Positions 50,301 to 58,989 of a stretch of 64,000 nt of DNA are shown one piece after another. The notes below the pieces were generated by a model, which was not told the origin of the DNA, searched no databases, and saw nothing but the letters and a program-made list of their open reading frames with translations. The first letter of the stretch is position 1. Every line of letters begins with the position of its first letter. Source of the stretch: Crossaster papposus (Eukaryota > Echinodermata > Asteroidea > Velatida > Solasteridae); contig JBAIAA010000810.1 in assembly GCA_037893245.1 (NCBI GenBank), positions 62,001-126,000 on the forward strand, written 5' to 3'. A program made the position numbers and the translations under genes.

Positions 50301-51922
50301 CGGGACAGAGTGATGCTGAAGGCGATCCCCTGGTAAGTAAAGTTTTTTTTAAATGTTAACAAATAAATCGGCATTTTAATGCCAACAAATTAACTTTTAT
50401 ACCAGAATTTGGAAATGATAAAAAGCCTCAAAGTTTTGCCATAAAGATATTAAATATACCCTTTATTCCTTTAAAAGATTCTGGGTTTTTTGATATAATC
50501 ATTAAGGTTTGTTAAAGGATTTCCAAAACCATAATTATTTTTTTTACACTTTTATGGAAGGATTGCGGTTAAATGGTCAACTTCTTCATTTAGTTTTGAC
50601 TAATTCAAGATGACGAACAACATTGTAACGTTTGAATAATACCGTAACCCCCCCTCTCCAGTACACACTAACCCCCAATCATGACAACGTAAGACTGCAC
50701 CCACGCTAACCTTTGACCTTATCTCTCCATGGCAACCATGACAGCTGAGCATGCTCATGCATTTACAAGAGGCCTCAGGCTACTCCAGCCCGCGCAGTTG
50801 CGCGAGCCCAACCATTTAACCTTGTAGGTAGGTTCAGAGGGGCTGGTGTGTTGTTTTATGCGCATGTTTGTTGTGACTGCGTAATGTGCAAAAACACTGT
50901 CATTTTAACCATTTAGCAAATGTAGATTTAAAGTTCGTGGTTTTTTGTGTGATTTTTGTGCTGTAAGTGCATGTAGTCTTGAAATGATCATAATTGTGAG
51001 AGCCACCGTCAGTAGAGGGTGCCACCGTCAGTAGAGTGCGCCACCGTCAGTAGAGGGCGCCACAAGCCAACAGTGCAATCCTCTAGTATTATTTTGTTGT
51101 ATAAATGTCATTAAATGTCATGTCAACTCGGTAACACGACGTGTCGCAGATTTTGTTGTTTGACAACCACAAATTCTGCATGTAGATGATGCACTGTGTA
51201 TGATCATCAAGAATCTAAAACTGAGTGTTACTGGTGTTTCTTATTGTATAATTGTTTAAGATTTCAGTTATTCTTGCTGTTTTGATTTCTGTGCTAATTT
51301 TTTTTCAAACGTCAAACATTTCAATTATTTTGGGCTTTGGTTTGGCACATGATGTAAGGTATTTAAAGACCTCAAGTTAAACATTATACTGGATTTGAAT
51401 GGTTAAAGAGAGTGTGGTGTTCCTTTAAAGCCATTGAAGGTTCAATTGTTACACAGTTCATGCAACAAAACATCTAAAGAACTAGGGTAGCAAACTCGTC
51501 ACTAGTCGCATAGCCAGCTAGACTTAGAAAGTCTTTGTATTACTGCTCATATACTATCCAAGTTGCTCAGTAATTTGTTGCTACACAACCTGTAAGCAGA
51601 AATGAAAGTGGATTAAAATATCCATCCAAAAAAACTAAACTAAAGCTAAAGCCACAAAACTAAAGCCACACGTTGTTTTCTCTCAATCTGGATAGTTTGA
51701 CACCAATCCATTGTTGTTTTCTCTCGTCCTAAAAGCTAACAATTCTTACAATGTCTATTTTTCTTTTTCTCCCCTTTCTGTCTTCAGTTCAACATGCTGA
51801 TGAGGCTTCAAGAAGCAGCTAACTTGTCTGGTGCCCAGAGTTGTGATAGCGACACTAATAGCATTGACAGTGTGGGAATGTCCACGGAAGATATCCATAA
51901 AACTGTGGAGATAACAGTCTAA
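41100..51922 (+). CDS. NAV: Neuron navigator (NAV/UNC-53 family), C-terminal cassette in 13 exons
   Basis: Thirteen exons joined at consensus GT/AG sites total 2,331 nt with every junction phase matching. They encode 776 residues and a TAA stop. Domains in order, numbered from the first codon at 41100: coiled coil (about 5-50), Ser-rich segment and KKSSKKKKHW basic patch (about 77-124), second coiled coil (about 174-245), and the AAA+ ATPase region (about 290-690) with Walker A GPSGTGKT at 446-453 and Walker B VIILDN at 510-515, then the conserved LRPEDVGFDGY and SDAEGDPL tail. Vertebrate NAV1/2/3 share long runs, for example KPILQRY, FNVDHKSSKELRQYL and SSSDVTIGPRLFLSCP. NAV proteins bind microtubule plus ends and act in neurite outgrowth and cell migration. 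The N-terminal calponin-homology and Ser-rich parts of long NAV isoforms are not visible in this window. Upstream exons probably lie before it, or a short isoform starts at 24305 or 37978. A single ancestral NAV is expected in an invertebrate, so I do not assign NAV1, 2 or 3. Confidence 0.95.
43277..43422 (+). CDS. NAV: NAV exon 2: Ser-rich motif and basic patch
   Basis: Acceptor ttttctcgtccctag, donor TGG|gtaggt; phases 1 in, 0 out. It encodes PEVRISRQLSTDSMSSLASM and ends in KKSSKKKKHW. Vertebrate NAVs have RIRRQHSSDSVSSINS and a KKKRKNW patch here. The Ser-rich stretch is probably phosphorylated; that is inference. Confidence 0.92.
43695..43937. mobile_element. TIR element, about 240 bp, in NAV intron 2
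   Basis: The left arm gggccttttcgaatccctt then gcttcgtctccgtctttgg, and the right arm ending gaagacgaagcaaaggtttc then gaaaaggccc, are inverted repeats of about 40 bp with several mismatches. TA dinucleotides flank both ends, which would fit a TA-targeting (Tc1/mariner-like) element, although the exact edge is ambiguous by two bases. It is non-coding; frames reported across it are chance. Confidence 0.72.
44225..44242 (+). CDS. NAV: Candidate 18-nt NAV microexon
   Basis: A long pyrimidine-rich stretch (from about 44108) ends in ccatgctcag, followed by 18 nt encoding ISSGDK and then gtacaa. Both flanking exons meet here in phase 0, and 18 nt preserves the frame. The insertion would fall between KKKKHW and LRSSFRAAF. 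As I recall, vertebrate NAV proteins differ at exactly this position (an extra VNE in some, absent in others). Real acceptors often carry such a tract, but the donor is only fair, so this could also be a pseudo-site. Confidence 0.45.
44765..44910 (+). CDS. NAV: NAV exon 3: basic LRSSF motif
   Basis: Acceptor tttttttatttcacag, donor gtaagt; phase 0 in, two bases over. It encodes LRSSFRAAFSRKKRNG, matching the vertebrate LRSSFKQAFGKKK motif, then an acidic segment TDTEDLESNSS. The remainder is Ser/Thr-rich linker. Confidence 0.93.
45480..45630 (+). CDS. NAV: NAV exon 4: second coiled coil
   Basis: Acceptor ccacctccag, donor AAG|gtagga. It encodes an Ala split across the junction, then INDLKRKLREKESKLTDVKL and EALSSQHQLDQMKESMNK. 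This is close to the vertebrate LRDKEMKLTDIRLEALSSAH and is strongly heptad-patterned. Confidence 0.95.
46221..46401 (+). CDS. NAV: NAV exon 5: end of coiled coil and Ser-rich linker
   Basis: Acceptor ttcattgttgacag, donor CTAG|gtcagt, leaving phase 1. It encodes NEMSTLKQENDRLQRQV, continuing the coiled coil, then a Ser/Leu/Arg-rich linker (SSQASLNSLGSSKRLSRDSL). Confidence 0.92.
46627..46643. repeat. Poly-C tract in NAV intron 5
   Basis: About 17 C residues roughly 40 bp before the acceptor of exon 6. It lies upstream of the ttgttttcag tract. Confidence 0.85.
46686..46789 (+). CDS. NAV: NAV exon 6: start of ATPase region
   Basis: Acceptor aatttgttttcag, donor GAG|gtattt. The split Asp and following residues give SLDILLDDNSG, like vertebrate SLDMLLDDTG. 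QRIIVTVAVNSLPEA and KMATE follow. It is phase 0 out. Confidence 0.92.
46935..47036 (+). CDS. NAV: NAV exon 7
   Basis: Acceptor tttgttccgacag, donor AAG|gtttgt; 34 whole codons. It encodes KEVFIGTIGISSKTNWDTLD then SVVKRIFK. It is homologous to vertebrate IGCIGVSGKTKWDVLDGVV and lies upstream of the nucleotide-binding core. Confidence 0.95.
47080..47560. repeat. Degenerate AACC-rich and ACTGGT-rich repeats in NAV intron 7
   Basis: 47080-47260 is an irregular aaccc/caaccc-rich stretch. 47318-47545 has many copies of variants of aactggt, actggt and ggtactgact, on both strands. One block, ggttgaaagttctagttaaa then accagttcaact, is directly repeated near 47330. It resembles a decaying microsatellite rather than telomere repeat. 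Confidence 0.75.
47670..47838 (+). CDS. NAV: NAV exon 8
   Basis: Acceptor tgtcatacctacag, donor AAAG|gtaaat; phase 1 out. It encodes EYVLRIDPVTNVGLSAESV, then ELLPCGYLVGDNTSIQIHVK. The ELLPCGYLVG run is shared with vertebrate NAV proteins. Confidence 0.95.
47875..48040 (-). mobile_element. TTAA-type MITE-like element, copy E (truncated), in NAV intron 8
   Basis: TTAA at 47871-47874 is followed by aggtcgtatacaccattg. The next 140 bp match the reverse complement of the right half of copy B (tgcttgaattatcagaaatg, gtttatagtaaatat variants, aatcatggatgccg). It is truncated, with no right terminus found. It begins only 36 bp after the exon 8 donor. Confidence 0.78.
48102..48384 (+). CDS. NAV: NAV exon 9: Walker A of the AAA+ domain
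   Basis: Acceptor cctttttttgcag, donor CAAA|gtgagt; two bases over. It encodes DRLVFETLIPKPILQRYISL, then the P-loop GPSGTGKT (48212-48235) with its Lys and Thr for nucleotide phosphate and Mg2+ binding, then FNVDHKSSKELRQYL. The match to vertebrate NAV is very high. Confidence 0.97.
48386..48959. other. NAV intron 9
   Basis: AT-rich and unremarkable; the acceptor tract ends cccaacaacctacag. No repeat or RNA gene is seen. Introns 1, 2, 3, 4, 11 and 12 of the cassette are similarly plain apart from the elements listed separately. Confidence 0.8.
48960..49133 (+). CDS. NAV: NAV exon 10: Walker B
   Basis: Acceptor ccaacaacctacag, donor TTCAG|gtacca. It encodes SVDLPSVIILDNLHHVGALG, with the Walker B-like strand VIILDN, then GTMNQATCSSTNLQLHHNF. 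The position after the Walker B Asp is Asn rather than the usual AAA+ Glu. As I recall, vertebrate NAV proteins also have LDN, so this is a family trait rather than a mutation. Confidence 0.96.
49590..49905 (+). CDS. NAV: NAV exon 11: AAA+ C-terminal part
   Basis: The acceptor ggtgggatgtttag is poor in pyrimidines but unambiguous from homology; donor CAG|gtgtgt. It encodes RWVLCANHMEPVKGFLGRFI, IIDWIPKVW, SSSDVTIGPRLFLSCPVD and WFTDLWNYSIVPYLLEAVRE, all near-identical to vertebrate NAVs. GRFIRRK supplies conserved arginines that may contact nucleotide; that role is inference. Confidence 0.96.
50135..50332 (+). CDS. NAV: NAV exon 12
   Basis: Acceptor tcttgttaacag, donor CTG|gtaagt; 66 whole codons. 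It encodes LYGRKASWEDPAEWVIDSYP, LRPEDVGFDGYTMH and SDAEGDPL. This is the diagnostic NAV C-terminal region. Confidence 0.96.
51002..51063. repeat. 19-bp tandem repeat, three copies, in NAV intron 12
   Basis: gccaccgtcagtagagggt and two near-identical copies start at 51002, 51021 and 51040, followed by a partial gccac. Confidence 0.9.
51788..51922 (+). CDS. NAV: NAV exon 13: C-terminus and stop
   Basis: Acceptor tttctgtcttcag. It encodes FNMLMRLQEAANLSGAQSCD, then a Ser/Asp-rich tail ending EITV and TAA at 51920-51922. Vertebrate NAVs have MNMLMRLQEAAN at the same place. Confidence 0.95.
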   Translation, partial: FNMLMRLQEAANLSGAQSCDSDTNSIDSVGMSTEDIHKTVEITV

Positions 51923-51959
51923 CGTCCATCTGGATGATGAAAACTACTGGCTGAAGATC

Positions 51960-52395
51960 CAGGTTGAATATTCATGATTAAGAGATGCATAATTAAGAGA
52001 ACATGGTGAATATTCATGAATATTCATGATTAAGAGATGCATAATTAGGAAAACATGATGAATATTCATTGCATCAGAAATGCATTCACTAATGAAATCT
52101 GCTCGCTGATCAACAGCAGTAATATTCATGAGATGCAGATGAATATGAAAAACACTTCAAGGGAGGTGAACATGATGAATATTCATAGTGTCAGAAATAT
52201 ACATGTTGCAGTTGGTGTGTGGGGCCACAGCCATGAGATAATTCATGAATATTCATGTTCAGGATATCTCATGCATTATTCAACTCATCTGCAGATGGAC
52301 TGTAATTTCATAACAGTACGTACAATATTGTCATCAATGACAGCTTACCACGTGAATATTCACAGAGCCAATCATTTTCTACACAAATATTCATG
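51960..52395. repeat. Cluster of ATGAATATTCAT-type motifs in the 3' UTR
   Basis: aatattcat or its variants occur about ten times in 430 bp (for example near 51967, 52007, 52016, 52057, 52121, 52171, 52245, 52345 and 52385), often as the self-complementary atgaatattcat. A longer segment containing attcatgattaagagatgca then taatta is directly repeated at about 51972 and 52025. Confidence 0.85.
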
Positions 52396-52477
52396 ATCAG
52401 TATTGAAATATTCTTTATATTTTGTGGATCTATTTGTGTACCGGTATGTCTTGCTTTGGACCCTTAAGAAATTCATT

Positions 52478-52497
52478 AATAAATTATATAAAATAAA
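52478..52497 (+). terminator. First poly(A) signals after the NAV stop
   Basis: Two AATAAA hexamers, at 52478-52483 and 52492-52497, lie about 560 bp after the stop. Either could direct cleavage and polyadenylation just downstream. Confidence 0.5.
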
Positions 52498-53329
52498 TAG
52501 ATTTTAGTTATGATGTGAACCAATTGTTTTCTTTGGATGGCAAAGTGTTACAGATAAAAGGAATGGTGTATACTTCTAAGTGTTTTATATACACCTATTG
52601 TTTTTGTACGCTTCCTGACCGATATTAATCTTAGATTTGTGTAGGATATTTTAGACACTAATTCAACTTTTTTTTAACCAATACAAAATGTTTTGTTTTT
52701 CTCTATAAAAAAAAAAGCAATGTGCAAATTTTACAGACTGTGCTTAGTATTTTTCACATTTTAAAAATATTTTCTGTAAATATGTACCTATATGTCTATA
52801 GTTGTACAAAGGATGTGTAGATAATTGTAGATATTCATTTGAAATGATAAAAGAATGACATTTTTATCTCTTGCCAACATAGGAAGCAGGATTTTCAAAA
52901 TAAATAATCATGGTTGTACTAGCTTGGGCTAAAGACAAAGAAATATGAAGCTCAAATTACTATGAAACTCGTATTTTATTATTAAAATTTAAAAATGAAA
53001 TTGGTGCATCAAATTGAATGTTTTACAGGGAAAAACCTGTACTTTTCTGACAACAAGAATTGTGAAATTGATAATTTGAAAGATAGTTAATTTCTGAATG
53101 AAATAAAAGTTAATTGAATAAAAAAAATCATGGAATATTTTCCACAAGACCAAGGTTTTGAAAAGAAAACGGACCCGGCATTCTAGTCAAAGAATATAAA
53201 CTTTTACTATTAAAGTTACTCGAATACAAAATAACCAAAGGTTCCTGGCATGCGTTGAGATCCAACGGCCATTTGTGAAACGTTGGCTTTCAATCTGGCG
53301 TGTGGCTCCAGGACATCGACCCCCTCCCC

Positions 53330-53343
53330 TCCCCCCCCCCCCC
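53330..53343. repeat. Poly-C tract
   Basis: A C run of about 14 bp preceded by ccctcccctc. Confidence 0.85.
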
Positions 53344-53845
53344 ATTTTTATTCAAGGTGTGGGTTGATAAGTCTCCAGTCTTTAAGAACCTATACATCAA
53401 ACCATACACATCTACGAATAACTGGTATATAATTTCTACCATCATCTGTGTCGTTGTTTTTATAGTACATACAACGTTTTAATAGTTTGAGTGCTCCAGA
53501 TTTCTTTTACATGTATACTGCCGACTTATCTTATAATTGTTTGGATGTGCAATGTGAGCAATAATGTACAGTAGACTAGAATAGCATGCAGAATGGCTTG
53601 TGTGGCTGTAAAAATAACGTTTGGTTTCGTGAATGCAAGAAATAAATTACAAAAATCACCAGAAAGCTGGCATTTTGTTTAGATCAATTGATACGTATGA
53701 GTTTACAGTAAAATGACTTGATTGGATGATGCCAGTTGTGTAGTTGAGGCCATCACATGATCGGTCACATGATCATTCACATGATGACATTACCAGTCAT
53801 TCAAACTCTCTATTTGCTGCTTGTGATTGTGGGCTGGACATGCAG

Positions 53846-54278
53846 TAGTCTGGTTCCCAGACCAAATAATTATGACTATTTCTAATGAATTATTAATATT
53901 AGGTCTGGTAGCCTCCACTGTCAAGAAAAAAGAAAAAAAGGAGGAATGCTGATTTTCCCAAAAATGTCCGATGTTTTCCGAACATGTTTCATTAACGGTC
54001 GGGTATTAACGAGAGATAAACAACGTTAACAAAATAAACCCATCGATCTAGATTCTCATTTTTGGTTCGCATAAAATCGAAACTTGCATTGGCAACAATC
54101 AACACCAAACGAAATTTAATATCACTACAGTACTTAAAGCCAATGTAGGCTTTGTTCCTTTTTGGGAAAAGCCGTTAGAATTTGAATGGTTGAATCATTT
54201 TGCATTATCTAAAAATAGCTATGCAGTGTAGTGAGTCATGACCTACAATTTAGAATGTCAGGGCAGGGAACCAGACTA
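53846..54278. mobile_element. MULE-like non-autonomous TIR element with 9-bp target duplication
   Basis: The 433-bp element begins tagtctggttccc and ends with the exact inverse gggaaccagacta. The sequence gacatgcag flanks it immediately on both sides (53837-53845 and 54279-54287), a perfect 9-bp target-site duplication. TSDs of 9-10 bp are characteristic of Mutator-like elements. The interior is AT-rich and has no transposase frame, so it would depend on one supplied in trans. A partial relative lies at 57247-57332. Confidence 0.88.
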
Positions 54279-54287
54279 GACATGCAG

Positions 54288-56730
54288 TTACTTCATAACT
54301 TGCAAAGGTAATAAAGGAAAATGTTTAATTGGCCGAAGCTTTGCCTCTCATTCAACCCACTCTGCTTGCAAAATGTATACTGTAAAAAAGAAGAAGTTAA
54401 TTTATCATTTGTAAAAAAAAAGGAAATAAGTTGCAAATTATGTACAGCAATTTAGTTCAATGTGTCTGATTTTGAGGCGTTTGTTTTGCTGTAGAGATCA
54501 GTATAACAATTTGAGTGTATATTATTACATATAGATTGGAATGAGTTCTATCTTGTTGCTATAGAGGACAACATTGTATCCATGGATATTTAATGTTATT
54601 TGTTTTGACAGCACTTGATGTATATTTTGCATGTTTCATTGTTCATTTTTTTTCTTTTACAGAAAACCTGGAACAAGTTATTTTAAAACAATAAATCTGT
54701 ACTCGTTTTACATAATGCATGGCGTATATAGACATTTAAATGTAAAACTTAATTCAATAATGTACCAGAAATCTCTGATTTGTTGGTAAATATTCATTAT
54801 AACGGTTTAACATGCATTTGTTTTTTTGTTGGATGGTACTTAAATTCAGTAAGCACATCTGATTCTTTTTATTCTTGACAAAAGAGCCTTGGAAAGTTTT
54901 CAACAGGTTGAAATTACCCATGCCAGAAAAAGAAAGAACATTCTGTTGTTTGGCACAATAATATTTTATTTATATTCACAGAATGTATTTCTCGGCCATT
55001 GTGAATGTGTTATTACACTGATCACCAGTCAACCATTTGGAGCATTTTGTTTGCACGGTCATAACTGTTAAATATTCAAATTCAAATATTCAAATTGTTT
55101 GTGGAATGTACATTTTGTTGTTAGTTCAGTAACTTAGTTTGCAAATAAGGTTGTCTCAATGTTAAGAAACTAATCTGTCTACCACCAAACCCACATTCAT
55201 ATTTGGAAACAAATAAATATACATGTAAATTGTTTAGAATTTGTATCATATGTACTAAGCTATAAATTATATAATTTTAATCTAATTTTGTAAATCAAAA
55301 GTAATTTCTATAATTGGTGAAAATAACGAAACAAAAGACCAGTAAGGCACCAAGAAAAAAAACTATAACAGTACCCTTAATATTTCTCCAAACTTTTTAA
55401 CAAATATGATAAATATTTTACTATTCCACTAAAATATCTTTAAAGGCTATTACAATGTTCTTTTTATACAGATTTGCCCATCAACTGAATGATATCTACA
55501 TTTCAAGAACAACTTTAATTTTGGTAGGAAGTACTCCGTCATTTTGCCAATTCCAGTTTGCTAGTTCTGTTTAGCAATTTTTTGTTTTAGCCAAGATGAG
55601 ATTATCATCTTGTTCCCCCTTTAATTTTTGTCAAGACGTAATTCACATATAAGATCTCTATTTTGTGTAGTGATCTTTACGACTCGCTTGTATTCAATCT
55701 CAGATGAGTATTATCTTTGAACAAATAATGGACTAAAAACCTGACTACAAATAATGAAATACGAATAAATTTCCATTTTTACCAGTGTTCTGTAATAACT
55801 CTATAATTTCGTTTTTGTTTGTTTGAAAGGTGCCCCCCCCCCCCCCCACTCCTTTTTTTTTTGGGGGGGGGGGTGTTTTTTTGGGTTTTTTGGAGAGAGT
55901 TTTCGTTTTGTTTTGGTTCACTTGGTTTTGAAAGTTACACAACATTTTTGTTTTTAACTAACAAAGCATTTCTGAGTTGTTCAGGTGTTTCACTGCTTTT
56001 AGACGACTTGACAGTCACAAATTTCCAATGCCAGGAAAACTGAGGTACATGTATTGCAATAATAGCGGCCCTTTTTATAAGTTTTTATTGATTTTGCACA
56101 CGCCCTCTGTAAGTGAGATTAAAGATGTGTTCCCCCGCGATTTTCACATCAAAAACTGTGGGTTTTTTTAATAGCTTTTATATAATTTTGACATGGTTGT
56201 ATAGACGCCAAAAATCGGAACAAAGTAGGGCCCTACATGTAGTTTAAAAAGGCACACGGGGTATTCAATTTGTAGTGAAGTGGCAATCGAAAAAAGGCTA
56301 CCTACAGATTTTATTGTGAGCGACTTTTAAAGATCTGGGCGCGTCCCCAGAAAAGGATTTTTCCTTCACAACCTTTGCTCTTTGACTTGCAAGCGAATTT
56401 TGAAAAAAAATGAAGTGTTGGAAAGTTGAGGAAATGTTTTGTAGCGGAACAGCCGTAGAAGATTTATATTTATATAGCATATTTATATTACGGGGCGACT
56501 ACTAGTGAACTACCCGCAAAAAAAGGGCAAGATATTTTTGTTAACTTTCTGTGCTGACGATCACCAAAATAAATGGGCGCCCCCAACCCACTGATATTTT
56601 GGTGTTGTGCTTTTAATTTAGCATGCATAGCGCCCTCATTTTCGAGGCTGAGAAGATTCTTAATTGGATGTTGTTCGTAAATGGTCGTCATGGTTCGCTC
56701 AAAGCGCACGTTACCGGCTGGCGGTGACGG
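54288..56730. other. Intergenic stretch
   Basis: AT-rich with no supported gene; an AATAAA at 54690 could be a distal NAV poly(A) signal. A poly-C run followed by a T run and a poly-G run lies at 55833-55873. Confidence 0.5.
55833..55873. repeat. Poly-C / poly-T / poly-G hairpin tract
   Basis: C15, then actcc, T10 and G11. The C and G runs can pair, giving a GC-rich stem with a short loop. Confidence 0.85.
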
Positions 56731-56988
56731 TGGGCCAATTTCACGGCGCTGCTAAGCACACGATTTTATGCTAACAGCCCCGTCTATTTTACGGAGACCC
56801 GCGGCACGGCAAAAGGGATGCTTAACCTAGCGGGAAAATTGTCTTGCTACACGCGCAAACGTTAGCACAAATTGATGAAACGCCGTAAAAATTCGCTATA
56901 GTTAATACATGGAGCTAGTTTATTGCTCCATTGTTTAATAGTACAACGTTTTCGCTGTTATTGTTAGCAGTCCGTGAAATTGGCCCCA
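56731..56988. mobile_element. TIR element, 258 bp
   Basis: The left end tgggccaatttcacggcgct continues gctaagca. The right end, ttgttagcagtccgtgaaat then tggcccca, is its inverted copy over about 28 bp with few mismatches. A second inner pairing (atttttacgg type and gcgcaaacg) suggests further fold-back. No clear target duplication and no coding sequence, so a non-autonomous DNA transposon is the likely origin. It is more GC-rich than its surroundings. Confidence 0.8.
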
Positions 56989-57003
56989 TTGTAAGAGAGA
57001 AAC

Positions 57004-57020
57004 CCCCCCCCCCCCCCCCC
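57004..57020. repeat. Poly-C tract
   Basis: About 17 C residues just after the TIR element. Confidence 0.85.
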
Positions 57021-57246
57021 TCGACGAGGCAGTATACGGCGGTTGTTATTTCGAGCGGAATTTAGGGTGGGTGGGGCCAGTTGCGTAATTCTGTAAACGT
57101 TTGTTTTTCACTGTTTTTGTATTCCCAACAATTAGAAATAGTCTATGATTTTGCTGCCGCTCTGTTATACTAGCCAGGGATAATTGAGGGGAAATATTGA
57201 ACTTGGTGGGGATGTTCAAGGGAGACAAACGGAATAGGTCTACAAA

Positions 57247-57332
57247 GATTGGTTCGGTTCCCTGCCCTGACTTAGTTATATTTATATGCCAAATAATTCA
57301 TCAGAAATAGTCGGAATTATTTTACCCAGCAC
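57247..57332 (-). mobile_element. Fragment related to the MULE-like element
   Basis: ggttccctgccctgac matches, reverse-complemented, the right terminus of the element at 53846-54278. aaataattcat then agaaatagtc matches the complement of its left subterminal region. The two terminal regions are brought together, so the middle is deleted. Confidence 0.55.
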
Positions 57333-57368
57333 AATATGTGGCAGAGGGGTACTAGTACAGTAAAAATA

Positions 57369-58550
57369 TCGGACAAATTGCAACATAATTTTTTTCACCA
57401 GAATGCATTTCTATAAGGTCCCTAGAATGACATTCTAAAACTCTTAAAAAATCCAAGTGGTGGAAATATGATTAATTTGCATAAATCGTTAATCCCTGCC
57501 ATGTAATATATTTATTCCCATATTTGCGTATATATATATATATATTTTTTTTTTTAAAGTTTATTTTGGTGATTCTACTTACACATCCTTACTTCAATAA
57601 CAATATCTAAAGCATACAAGTGACTGAATAATTATGAGAACATAGTAATGATCTAAAATGACTACAATTATACCCTATAATTTGCGCGCATTTACCTTGT
57701 CTCCAGATATCATCAAGTAGTCAGTATTGATGAGCTTCAGATTAACCAAGTTGATTACTGGCACAGTTACCATATTAAAACCTTATGGAAAATCATGTGC
57801 ACAATGATACCATTGTGATATTTAGCCCAGCAAACAAAAACAGGGGAAAATGAGGTTTTCGTATATTGGGCTGTCAAGTAGGTCTAGGGTTGCCTGAACG
57901 TGGGAGACTTTAATAAGTTCAAGAAAATTCCAAAAATTATCGGTAAGAATACATTTTGACGTTGACATTATTGTAAGCAACAATAATCTTTTATTTTGGG
58001 GATTCCTTGAATTTGTTCAGGTTTCCTACGTTAGGCAACCCTTCACGTACTTTTTACGAACACCTCGTTTTCCCCTGTTTTTGTTTGCTGGGCTAAATAT
58101 CACAATGGTATCATTGTGCACATGATTTTCCATAAGGTTTTAATATGGTAACTGTGCCAGTAAGCAACTTGGTTAATCTGAAGCTCATCAATACTGACTA
58201 CTTGATGATATCTGGAGACAAGGTAAATGCGCGCAAATTATAGGGTATAATTGTAGTCATGTAGATCATTACTATGTTCTCATAATTATTCAGTCACTTG
58301 TATGCTTTAGAAATTGTTATTGAAGTAAGGATGTGTAAGTAGAATCACCAAAATAAACTTTTCAAAAAAAATAATATATATATATATATACGCAAATATG
58401 GGAATAAATATATTACATGGCAGGGATTAACGATTTATGCAAATTAATCATATTTCCACCACTTGGATTTTTTAAGAGTTTTAGTATGTCATTCTAGGGA
58501 CCTTATAGAAATGCATTCTGGTGAAAAAAATTATGTTGCAATTTGTCCGA
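57369..58550. mobile_element. Fold-back element: 1.18-kb near-perfect palindrome
   Basis: The arm from 57369 (tcggacaaattgcaacataa) to about 57923 is repeated in inverse from about 58000 to 58550 (ending ttatgttgca then atttgtccga). The roughly 555-bp arms are nearly identical, with a few substitutions and small indels, plus a mirrored TA microsatellite with an adjoining T or A run near 57530 and 58375. Only about 75 bp separates the arms. No open frame of note and no obvious target duplication at the ends. Such long inverted repeats fit a fold-back transposon or a recent inverted duplication. If transcribed, the RNA would form a long double-stranded hairpin. Confidence 0.9.
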
Positions 58551-58766
58551 GGTCAACAATACAAAATTAGGTATTTTTCCTGTACTATACCCCTCTTCTC
58601 CCTATACCAAGTTATACACACTCCACACTAATAATTGTTACCTAACACATCCCCCCTTGAAACGAACACAATGGTCAACACAAAAGTGGGGGGTTTTCTC
58701 TGCCATATATTGTGCTTCCTAATGGAAATTATTTGGTCTGGGATACAAACCATATAAACCCATTGA

Positions 58767-58786
58767 ACACGCCCCCTCATACGGAT
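58767..58786 (+). repeat. 20-bp motif, first copy
   Basis: acacgccccctcatacggat occurs exactly here and again at 59731-59750, with dissimilar flanks. Confidence 0.9.
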
Positions 58787-58989
58787 TTGCGTCACGACAC
58801 GTACACATAAATGTAGGCCCCCTACCATTTCTTTTCCAAGAAAGATCCCATTTTAGCCATTTACAAAAAAAAATTACTAAATGAAATTGTTCACTACTGC
58901 AATGAAAGTGAAACTTTTTGAGCGAATATGTTTTTAAACAAATATGTAATTCCCTTAACAACCTCATTAGGCTACTATGAATGCTCCTT

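Larger units (their letters stand above)
51923..53650 (+). other. NAV 3' UTR (extent uncertain)
   Basis: Follows the stop codon directly. It is AT-rich, and the first 470 bp carry a cluster of ATTCAT-type motifs (separate entry). AATAAA poly(A) signals occur at 52478, 52492, 52899, 53102 and 53641, with another at 54690. The shortest plausible UTR ends soon after 52497. A poly-C tract lies at about 53330-53343, and a reading frame nearby (53300-53482) is not credible. Confidence 0.6.

Noticed and set aside
52055-52396. 113-codon frame after the NAV stop
   Set aside because: It is read through the ATTCAT motif cluster of the 3' UTR. The peptide is a product of the repeat.
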